A stretch of 64,000 nt of DNA from Streptomyces sp. NK15101. Its GTDB lineage: Bacteria > Actinomycetota > Actinomycetes > Streptomycetales > Streptomycetaceae. The stretch is taken from NCBI RefSeq assembly GCF_020400725.1, contig NZ_JAINVG010000031.1:19326-83325 (forward strand), read 5' to 3'. The notes beneath the pieces are model-generated. The model was not told the origin of the DNA. It saw nothing but the letters and a program-made list of their open reading frames with translations, and ran no database searches. The translations under genes were made by a program, and so were the position numbers. Within the stretch, counting starts at the first letter, position 1. Each line of letters opens with the position of its first letter. Shown here in pieces: positions 57,312 through 64,000 of the stretch.

Positions 57312-58379
57312 GTGAAGCCCGTCGCCGAAGGTGCGGCCGCCGCGCCCCCGTTCGCCCCACCGCCCGGCCGGAGGCCACCGCGCGTCGCCGCGCGTGCCGT
57401 CGTCGCGGTCCTCCTCGTCACCGCGCTCGTCGCCGCGGCCTGCGCCTCGCTCGCCATCGGCACCAAGTCCGTGCCGCTCTCCGACGTCCTGCACGCGATC
57501 GGCGGCGGAACGGAAGGCGACGCGGTCGTGATCCGTGAACTCCGCATGCCGCGAACCTTCCTGGGCCTCCTGGTCGGGCTGGCGCTCGGCGCCGCCGGGG
57601 CCGTCGCCCAGGACATCACCCGCAATCCGCTGGGCGACCCCGGCCTCATCGGCATCAGCGCGGGGGGATCGTTCGCCGTCGCGGTCGGCATCGGGGCCTT
57701 CGGACTGACCAGTTCGTACGAGTACATATGGTTCGCCTTCCTCGGCGGAGCGCTCGCGGGCCTGGTCGCCTACGCCGTCGGCGGCACCGGCTACGGCGGC
57801 GCGACGCCGGCCAAACTGGCGCTGGCCGGCGCGGCCGTCACCGTCCTCCTCGACGCCGGCACCAACACCCTGGTCCTGCTCGACGTCCGCACCCTCGACC
57901 AGTACCGCTTCTGGGCCGTGGGCTCGCTCGCCGGACGCGACGCACAACTCGGCGTGGAACTCGTGCCGTTCATCGCCGTCGGCCTGCTGCTCGCGATCGG
58001 GCTCAGCGGCCGGCTCAACGCCCTGGCCCTCGGTGACGACCTCGCCACCACCCTCGGCACCAAGGTCCGCACCACCCGCCTCCTCGGTGCCGTCACGGTG
58101 ATCCTGCTGACCGGCGCCGCCGTCGCCGCGGCCGGGCCCGTCACCTTCATCGGGCTGGTCGTCCCCCACGTCGTCCGGGCGTTCACCGGGCCGGACGCCC
58201 GCTGGCTGGTGCCCTGTTCGGCGCTCGGCGGCGCCACGCTGATGCTGAGCGCCGACGTCGTGGGGCGCATGGTCGCCCGGCCCGGCGAACTGGAGGCCGG
58301 AGTGGTCACCGCGATGCTCGGCGCCCCGTTCCTCGCCGCGCTCGTCAAGCGCGGCAAGCTCAAGGAGCACACCCGATGA
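57312..58379 (+). CDS. FecCD-family iron-siderophore ABC permease, first subunit
   Basis: 355 residues from GTG 57312 (AGG 5 bp upstream); ATG 57288 and GTGs 57300 and 57306 are alternatives but fall in or next to the iron box. FecCD family with about nine or ten helices: AAACASLAIGTKSVPLSDVL, RELRMPRTFLGLLVGLALGA, ITRNPLGDPGLIGISAGGSF, AAAGPVTFIGLVVPHVVRAF. Forms the membrane channel with the second permease. It overlaps the next gene by 4 bp. Confidence 0.92.
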   Translation: MKPVAEGAAAAPPFAPPPGRRPPRVAARAVVAVLLVTALVAAACASLAIGTKSVPLSDVLHAIGGGTEGDAVVIRELRMPRTFLGLLVGLALGAAGAVAQDITRNPLGDPGLIGISAGGSFAVAVGIGAFGLTSSYEYIWFAFLGGALAGLVAYAVGGTGYGGATPAKLALAGAAVTVLLDAGTNTLVLLDVRTLDQYRFWAVGSLAGRDAQLGVELVPFIAVGLLLAIGLSGRLNALALGDDLATTLGTKVRTTRLLGAVTVILLTGAAVAAAGPVTFIGLVVPHVVRAFTGPDARWLVPCSALGGATLMLSADVVGRMVARPGELEAGVVTAMLGAPFLAALVKRGKLKEHTR

Positions 58380-59461
58380 GCACCCCGCAGACGGCCGTTC
58401 CGCGTCCGGCCGCCCTCCGCGTGGAAGTCGGCCCGTTCGGCGCCGCCGTCCGCCTCCGCGTACTCCTCACCGTCGTCGTGCTGGTCCTGGTGGGCTTCGC
58501 GGGCCTCGTCGCCTCGGTGTCGCTCGGCACCTACGCCATCCCCGTCGGCGACGTGCTCGGGGCCGTCCTCGGCACCGGCGACGGCGCGGCCGACCTGATC
58601 ATCCAGCAGCTGCGGCTGCCCCGCGCCCTCACGGCCCTGCTGGTCGGCGCGGCGTTCGGCCTGGCCGGCGCGGTCTACCAGGCCGTCACCCGCAATCCGC
58701 TCGCCAGCCCCGACCTCATCGGCATCTCGGCCGGTGCCGGCGTCGGCGCGGTCGGCGCCATCCTGTTCGGCGGCGTCACCGCCGCGGGGGCCGCGACGTT
58801 CGGCGCGGTGCCCTTCGGAGCGCTGGCCGGCGCGCTGCTCACCTCCGCCGTCATCTACCTGCTGGCCTTCCGGGACGGCACCGTCACCGGCTACCGCTTC
58901 GTGCTCGTGGGCATCGCCGCGAACGGCGCTCTGGTCGCCCTCACCCGCTGGATGCTCGCCCGCGCCGACATCGACCAGGCGTCGCGGGCCATGGTGTGGC
59001 TGACCGGCAGCCTCAACGGACGCGGCTACGAGCACGTCCAGTGGGCCGGGATCGCCCTGGCGCTCCTGCTTCCGCCGACCATCGCGCTAGCCCGCCCGTA
59101 CCAGCTCCTCCAGTACGACGACGACACGGCCCGCAGTCTCGGCGTCCCGCTCCGGCACGCCCGCGTCGCCCTCCTCGTCCTCGCCACCTGCCTGACCGCG
59201 CTCGCCACCTCGGCGGCCGGCCCGATCGCCTTCATCGCCCTCGGCGCACCGCAGATCGCCCGCCGGCTCGCGGGCACCCCGGGCATCCCGATGGTGTGCA
59301 GCGCCCTGACCGGCGCCGTCCTGCTCGTCCTCGCCGACCTCGCCGCCCGGACCGTCCTGGACCCGACCGAGCTGCCCGTCGGCGTGCTCACCGGCGCCGT
59401 CGGCGCCCCCTACCTGCTGCTGCTCCTCGCCCGCACCAACCGGGCCGGAAAGGGAGGCTGA
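58376..59461 (+). CDS. FecCD-family iron-siderophore ABC permease, second subunit
   Basis: 361 residues, ATG 58376 within ATGA. Same family: LRLPRALTALLVGAAFGLAG, VTRNPLASPDLIGISAGAGV, RYRF-like TGYRFVLVGIAANGALVA, TSAAGPIAFIALGAPQIARR. It pairs with the first permease as a heterodimer. The ATPase gene follows after 1 bp. Confidence 0.93.
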   Translation: MSTPQTAVPRPAALRVEVGPFGAAVRLRVLLTVVVLVLVGFAGLVASVSLGTYAIPVGDVLGAVLGTGDGAADLIIQQLRLPRALTALLVGAAFGLAGAVYQAVTRNPLASPDLIGISAGAGVGAVGAILFGGVTAAGAATFGAVPFGALAGALLTSAVIYLLAFRDGTVTGYRFVLVGIAANGALVALTRWMLARADIDQASRAMVWLTGSLNGRGYEHVQWAGIALALLLPPTIALARPYQLLQYDDDTARSLGVPLRHARVALLVLATCLTALATSAAGPIAFIALGAPQIARRLAGTPGIPMVCSALTGAVLLVLADLAARTVLDPTELPVGVLTGAVGAPYLLLLLARTNRAGKGG

Positions 59462-59462
59462 C

Positions 59463-60284
59463 ATGACCTCACAGCTCACCGACGCCGTCGCCGCCCTCGC
59501 CGGCACCGGACTGCGCCTCGGGTACGGCGACCGCGTCGTCGCCGAGAACCTCGACCTGGCCATCCCGTCGGGCAAGGTCACCGCGCTCGTCGGCCCCAAC
59601 GCCTGCGGCAAGTCCACCGCCCTGCGCGCCCTCGCCCGCCTCCTGAAGCCGGCCGGCGGCACCGTCCACCTGGACGGCGAGGACATCGCCGGCATGTCCG
59701 CCCGCGACTTCGCGCTGCGCCTCGCCCTGCTCCCCCAGGCCCCCAGCGCCCCCGACGGCATCACCGTCCGGGACCTGGTGGCCCGCGGCCGCACGCCGCA
59801 CCAGCGCTGGTGGCGCCAGTGGTCCTCCGCCGACGAGGCCGCCGTGGACGCCGCCCTGGCCGCCACCGGAGCCATGGACCTGGCGACCCGGTCCATCGAC
59901 GAACTCTCCGGAGGCCAGCGCCAGCGCGTCTGGATCGCCATGGCCCTCGCCCAGGACACCCCCGTCCTGTTGCTCGACGAGCCCACGACCTATCTGGACC
60001 TGGCCCACCAGGTCGACGTCCTCGAACTGGTCGCCGAACTCAACCGCACCGAAGGCCGCACGGTGGTGATGGTCCTCCACGAGCTGAACCTCGCCTGCCG
60101 CTACGCCGACCATCTCGTCGCCATGCGCGACGGCCGCGTCATCGCCGCCGGTTCCCCCTCGGACATCGTCACCCCGGTCCTGGTGCAGGAGGTCTTCGGC
60201 CTGCGCGCCGCGGTCATCGCCTGCCCGGTCGCCGGCACACCCCTGGTCGTACCGGAAGGCGGCCGCCGCACCGAGCCGGTGTGA
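59463..60284 (+). CDS. Iron-siderophore ABC transporter ATPase
   Basis: 273 residues, ATG 59463. Walker A GPNACGKSTALRAL (about 40), Q-loop in LALLPQAPSAPDGI, signature LSGGQRQRVWIAMALAQ, Walker B VLLLDEPTTYLDLAHQ and H-loop VLHELNLACRYADH. FecE/FhuC-type ATPase that drives uptake through the two permeases. Completes the importer. Confidence 0.95.
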   Translation: MTSQLTDAVAALAGTGLRLGYGDRVVAENLDLAIPSGKVTALVGPNACGKSTALRALARLLKPAGGTVHLDGEDIAGMSARDFALRLALLPQAPSAPDGITVRDLVARGRTPHQRWWRQWSSADEAAVDAALAATGAMDLATRSIDELSGGQRQRVWIAMALAQDTPVLLLDEPTTYLDLAHQVDVLELVAELNRTEGRTVVMVLHELNLACRYADHLVAMRDGRVIAAGSPSDIVTPVLVQEVFGLRAAVIACPVAGTPLVVPEGGRRTEPV

Positions 60285-60301
60285 CGCCGCATCACCACAC
60301 C

Positions 60302-60341
60302 CCTGCGAGGGGCAGGGCGCCCGCGCGGTGCCCCTCGCAGG
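60302..60341 (+). terminator. Terminator of the ABC importer operon
   Basis: Perfect 13-bp stem CCTGCGAGGGGCA (60302-60314) / TGCCCCTCGCAGG (60329-60341), 14-nt loop, 17 bp past the ATPase stop. Confidence 0.65.
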
Positions 60342-60500
60342 AGTACGGCGGCTCAAGGCCGCCGGGTACGGGCACCTGACCCGACGCCGCCCCCTCCCCC
60401 GCCCCGGCGTGCTCAGCGCACCCCGGCCCCTGCCCGGTCCGATCGCGGTCGTCCACCGACGCGGTCGAGGCGAGTCGGTCCCCGACCGGTCCCCGAAAAC

Positions 60501-60544
60501 GATCGAGGGGCCGTTTCAGATCTCTCTGAAACGGCCCCTCGATC
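60501..60544 (-). terminator. Terminator of tRNA-Pro, long perfect hairpin
   Basis: 20-bp perfect arms GATCGAGGGGCCGTTTCAGA (60501-60520) and its complement (60525-60544), loop TCTC. In the tRNA direction it is followed by GTTTTC. It shares its centre (GGGGCCGTT ... GATCTCTC) with the hairpin at 31111-31142. Confidence 0.85.
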
Positions 60545-60559
60545 TGCGACTCTTTCGAG

Positions 60560-60633
<74 letters not shown>

Positions 60634-60686
60634 ATGCGCGTCTCCGCGGGGTTTCTCCCGCGTCGCCGTGCAGGGAAAACATTACC

Positions 60687-63446
60687 TCACTCCGGAGGGT
60701 GGGATGACGCACGGGCTGTCACGGCCTCCGGGACGAGGAGGTCGACGCCGCAGGTGGCGGCCAGGGCGGTGGCTTCGGTGAGGGCATCGGCGGAGTCGGT
60801 GGCGTGGGCGAGGTCGAGGCGGGCCCGGGCTTCCTCGTAGCGGGACGGCGACGCGGCGAGGTGCTCGACGGCCCGCTCCAGGAGGCGGCGGGACTCGGAG
60901 GGGTCGGCGAAGAGGGCCAGGCAACGGAGGGCCTCGCCGAGGGCGGTGTGCGTGCCGAGGCGCTCCGCGTGGGCGTGGGCCTCGCGGGCTATCCGGGCCG
61001 CGCGGTCCGGGTCGGTGGGTGCGAGGGCGCGGGCGAGGTCGAGCGGCCAGGGGGCCCAGACGATGTGGTGGCGTCCCCGGACGGTCAGTGCCTCGGCGGC
61101 GCCCTCCAGGGTGGACACGGCCTCTTCGACGCGGCCTTCGGCGAGCAGCAGCCGGCCGAGGACGCTGGGGCCGTCCGGCAGCACGATCGCACCCGGCCAC
61201 GGCGGGCCGAAGGAGTACCGGTCGGCGACGGCGCGCGCCTCGGCCGTACGGCCCCGGGCGACGAGGGTGTCGATGAGGAGGCAGGCGGTGTCCCAGTGGA
61301 CGGGGAGGCCGTCGCCGACGCGGTCGGCCAGCCGGAGTCCCTCCTCCAAGTGGTGCTGGGCGGTGGGCAGGTTGCCCCGGCGCCGGTGGACCAGGCCCAG
61401 GAGGGTGTGGGCGAAGGCGAGGTGGGCGCCGCTCCAGCCGGAGATCTCGAAGGCCCGGACCGCCTCGGTGAAGAGGGCCTCGGCCCGGTCGGGGCGGTCC
61501 GCGAAGGCGTAGGCGATGCCGGTGAGGGCCGGGATCTCGAAGCCCCATTCCTGATCGGTCCAGCTGAGGCCCCGGGCGGGTGCGCCGTCGACGAGGGCGC
61601 GGTCGCAGAGCCGTACGACCTCGGCGGCGGGCTCCCCGCGCATCATCGCGTCGAAGCCGCGGATGGTGATGAGGGCCCGCTCCGAGTTGTCGGCCCCGGT
61701 GAAGCCCGCGGTGAGTTCGGCGAGGCGGCGGGAGCGGTCCGGGCCGTCCGCCTCGGCGGCCTGGAAGCCCTCGTACATGAAGTGCGCGACCTGGAGCCGT
61801 CGTCGGCCGGTGCCGGGCGGTGTCCGGGCGTGCTCGACGGCGGCGGCCCGCGCGGCCTCCTGGAGCTGGTTGTTGTGGGCGAGGGCCTGGGCGAGCCGGA
61901 AGGTCGCGTCGATGCGCAGGTCGTCGTCGAGGCCGGGCAGGTCGAGCGCGGAGCGCAGGTGGTGGACGGTGGCGGCGGGCGCGGTGAGCAGGGAGGCGCA
62001 GCCGAGCTCGTACAGGACCCTGGCGTACGTGTCGGGGCCGGGCGGCTCGATGAGGGCCCGTTCCAGACAGCGGCGGGCCGCGTCGGGGGCTCCGACGGCG
62101 AGGTGCTCGACGGCGGCGGCCCGCAGTCCGCTCACGACCTCCTGGTCGTCGTCGGGGTGCACTTCGAGGAGGTGGCGGGAGACGGCGGCCGGTCCGCGGC
62201 CCGCCTGGGCGAGCGCCCAGGCCGCGCGCCCGTGCATGGCGGTCCGCCTCGCCGCGGGCACGGAGCCGTACACGGCCGTCGCGATGAGCGGATGCGTGAA
62301 CTCCAGCGGCGGGACGGGCACGAGTGCCAGTCCGTTCCGGCCGGTCGTCGGGGCCGTCACGATCCTGGCGGCCCGGAGGCGTTCGGTGTCCTCGGCGATC
62401 TGCTTCGCGCTCATTCCGGTGAGCGCCGCGAGGAGCTCGGGCGTGCTGTCCGTGCCGAGGACCGCCGTCGCCCAGGCGAGCTGGGTCGGGCCGCTGCCGA
62501 GCTCCTCCAGACGGGCGACGAGTCCGCCGCCGCGGGCGCCGGCGCCGAGGTCGCGGAGGAGGCCCGCGGAACCGGCGACGGGTTCGAGCATCCGGTCGCG
62601 CGCCTTGGCGAGCAACTCGACCGTCTCGTACGGGTTGCCGGAGGTCACCGTCCACAGTTCGTGACAGAACGGCTCGTCCGCGTGCCCGCCGAGGGCGTCC
62701 CGGGCGAGCTCGGCGGTGGCTCCGGAGGTGAGGGCGTGCAGGCCCAGGGTGAGGACGGCGCGGTTCGCGAGCGCGGCGAGCGTCGCGGACGCGCCGGGGC
62801 CGCGCGGCTCGCGCACGAAGGGACGGTGGGCGAGGACGACGAGGGCGGGCAGCCGGCCGTCGTACCGGTTCCGGGTGAAGGCGTCGAGCCAGGCCAGGGA
62901 CTCGGCGTCGGCCCAGTGGACGTCGTCCACCAACAGCACCGGGGGCCGGTCCCGCAGCCGGGCCGCGAGGCGGTCCAGGAGCCGGGCGAGGCCGAGCAGC
63001 ACGCCCTGCGGGTCGGCGGGCGCGTCCGAGGACGGCGGGGCGATTCCGAGCGCCGGGGCCAGGAGGTCGAAGTGGTCGCCGAAGAGCTGTCGCACCTCGT
63101 CGGCCTCGAAGCCGTCCAGGGCGGGCTGGAGCAGCTGACGGGTGAGGTGGAAGGGGACGGAGGTAAGGGTCTCGCCGCCGCGGGCGGTCAGGACGGTGCA
63201 CCGGTCCCGGGCGGTGCGGTGGATCTCGGCGAGGAGCGCGGTCTTCCCTATGCCCGCATCGCCCCGGTAGACGAGTATGCCGCCGCGTCCGGGGCCGCCG
63301 GCCCTGGCTCCGGCGACGAGTTCGTCGACGGCGTGGGCGGCCGCGGCGAGCTCCGCTCCGCGTTCGAGCAGGCCGCCCCGCTCCGCGTCGGAGGCGTCCG
63401 GCGCGAACGACGTTGCGGGCGGCGACTGTTCGGGATCCGTCGGCAC
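60687..63446 (-). CDS. LuxR-family (LAL-type) ATPase regulator lacking the LuxR DNA-binding domain
   Basis: 919 residues from GTG 63446 (GGGGAG about 10 bp upstream); GTG 63470 would add 8 residues. N-terminal AAA/STAND ATPase: Walker A YRGDAGIGKTALL, Walker B VLLVDDVHWAD, and LTSGNPYETVELL-like sensor segments. The long C-terminal half is TPR-like helical repeats (ARALAPTDPDRAARIAREAH, RYEEARARLDLAHA). LAL regulators normally end with a LuxR helix-turn-helix of about 65 residues. Here the protein stops after the repeats (ending ARASSHPPE) and none follows in any frame before the tRNA. It may have lost DNA binding or act through a partner. Confidence 0.85.
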   Translation of the reverse strand: MPTDPEQSPPATSFAPDASDAERGGLLERGAELAAAAHAVDELVAGARAGGPGRGGILVYRGDAGIGKTALLAEIHRTARDRCTVLTARGGETLTSVPFHLTRQLLQPALDGFEADEVRQLFGDHFDLLAPALGIAPPSSDAPADPQGVLLGLARLLDRLAARLRDRPPVLLVDDVHWADAESLAWLDAFTRNRYDGRLPALVVLAHRPFVREPRGPGASATLAALANRAVLTLGLHALTSGATAELARDALGGHADEPFCHELWTVTSGNPYETVELLAKARDRMLEPVAGSAGLLRDLGAGARGGGLVARLEELGSGPTQLAWATAVLGTDSTPELLAALTGMSAKQIAEDTERLRAARIVTAPTTGRNGLALVPVPPLEFTHPLIATAVYGSVPAARRTAMHGRAAWALAQAGRGPAAVSRHLLEVHPDDDQEVVSGLRAAAVEHLAVGAPDAARRCLERALIEPPGPDTYARVLYELGCASLLTAPAATVHHLRSALDLPGLDDDLRIDATFRLAQALAHNNQLQEAARAAAVEHARTPPGTGRRRLQVAHFMYEGFQAAEADGPDRSRRLAELTAGFTGADNSERALITIRGFDAMMRGEPAAEVVRLCDRALVDGAPARGLSWTDQEWGFEIPALTGIAYAFADRPDRAEALFTEAVRAFEISGWSGAHLAFAHTLLGLVHRRRGNLPTAQHHLEEGLRLADRVGDGLPVHWDTACLLIDTLVARGRTAEARAVADRYSFGPPWPGAIVLPDGPSVLGRLLLAEGRVEEAVSTLEGAAEALTVRGRHHIVWAPWPLDLARALAPTDPDRAARIAREAHAHAERLGTHTALGEALRCLALFADPSESRRLLERAVEHLAASPSRYEEARARLDLAHATDSADALTEATALAATCGVDLLVPEAVTARASSHPPE

Positions 63447-63576
63447 CGGTGACTCACTCCCCACACACACGAACTGTTGGTCATGACGCTACCGGTACCG
63501 CCACCCGCGCGGACCGGAACAGCGCCGGACCGACGAGCCTAGCGCTCGTGATCGTCCGGGGGGCGACAATGGACGG

Positions 63577-64000
63577 GTGAACCGGACAACGGGTGACCAG
63601 GTGGGGCGTGGCGGGGCCGGCGGCAGGGACCGCGACGAGGCGGGGCGCGCCCGGAGCGCCCGGCCGCGCGACGGACTCGGCCGTCCGCTGCCCTACGGGG
63701 CGGAGGGGGTGCCACGGCAGCCCGAGGGGGTCGTGCGCGGTCCTGACGAGACCCTGCGCGAGGCGCAGCGGCTGCTCGACGCCGGGATGCCCTTCCACGC
63801 CCACGAGGTCTTCGAGGACGCCTGGAAGTCCGGCCCGGAGGCGGAGCGGGACCTCTGGCAGGGGCTCGCCCAGCTCGCCGTCGGCCTGACGCACGCGGCC
63901 CGCGGCAACACGGCGGGCGGCGCCCCGCCCCCCCCCCCCGGGGCGCCCCCCGCCCCCCGGCGGCCCGCCCCCGGGCGGGGGGGCGGGGGGGGCGCCGCGC
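63577..64000 (+). CDS. DUF309 family protein (3' end outside window)
   Basis: Reads from GTG 63577. After a 45-residue Arg/Gly-rich head, the DUF309 signature appears: EAQRLLDAGMPFHAHEVFED, AWKSGPEAERDLWQGLAQLA and VGLTHAARGN. DUF309 is a small helical family of unknown function with a conserved H-x-x-E metal-like motif (FHAHEVFE). Similarity ends near 63910, where the A/T-free sequence begins; the translation after that is Gly/Pro/Arg and not credible. Confidence 0.7.
   Translation, partial: MNRTTGDQVGRGGAGGRDRDEAGRARSARPRDGLGRPLPYGAEGVPRQPEGVVRGPDETLREAQRLLDAGMPFHAHEVFEDAWKSGPEAERDLWQGLAQLAVGLTHAARGNTAGGAPPPPPGAPPAPRRPAPGRGGGGGAA
63911..64000. other. 90-bp A/T-free tail, probable low-quality sequence
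   Basis: No A or T occurs after 63910. The stretch consists of C and G homopolymers (runs up to 12), unlike any coding DNA in the window. It looks like a read or contig-end artefact. Confidence 0.6.

Overview
The window is high-GC actinobacterial DNA, almost certainly from a Streptomyces chromosome. The evidence is the rpmH/dnaA/oriC/dnaN order with a Streptomyces-type DnaA (long linker domain, GTG start), an origin packed with TTGTCCACA-type DnaA boxes, frequent GTG starts, rare TTA codons and DmdR/IdeR-type iron boxes. All names come from reading motifs and gene order; no database search was run.

Layout. 1-5.2 kb: replication-origin core (yidD, rnpA, rpmH leftwards; dnaA, oriC, dnaN rightwards). 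The usual dnaN-gnd-recF-gyrB-gyrA order breaks after about 32 codons of gnd. 5.4-20.8 kb: a stress and signalling block with two universal stress proteins carrying sigma-B-like promoters, a STAS protein, an anti-sigma-type ATPase, a soluble HAMP-array hybrid kinase, an ANTAR/GAF/PAS/PP2C phosphatase, a decayed Ku gene, transketolase, catalase-peroxidase and a pair of related proteins. 20.9-31 kb: housekeeping and accessory enzymes, a SufR-like regulator, a TetR-operator-beta-glucosidase-MFS sugar module, an NCS1 permease and a HutD protein. 31.1-35.1 kb: a matAB-like exopolysaccharide operon (small membrane protein, deacetylase/glycosyltransferase, acyltransferase). 35.3-36.3 kb: a GH16 lipoprotein.

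36.4-39.2 kb: a two-gene class IV lanthipeptide locus whose precursor has a TTA codon and whose synthetase has a Cys-Cys-Cys zinc site. 39.4-47.5 kb: a ten-gene leftward operon behind a palindromic operator. It holds two hot-dog proteins, a P450, a PPTase, a fatty-acyl-AMP ligase, two ferritin-like di-iron enzymes, a thioesterase, an ACP and a methyltransferase. I read it as a cluster that loads a fatty acid on a dedicated ACP, then desaturates, methylates and oxidises it; the product is unknown and this is the best candidate for an undescribed system.

47.7-60.3 kb: an iron-regulated siderophore locus. Five overlapping genes follow the order of the vibrioferrin operon pvsABCDE (ATP-grasp, NIS synthetase, MFS, NIS synthetase, PLP decarboxylase), next to a FhuF-type reductase and a complete ABC importer, with four iron boxes. 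60.5-64 kb: tRNA-Pro(GGG), a LuxR-type ATPase regulator without its DNA-binding domain, and a DUF309 gene cut by the window end. The last 90 bases contain no A or T and look unreliable.
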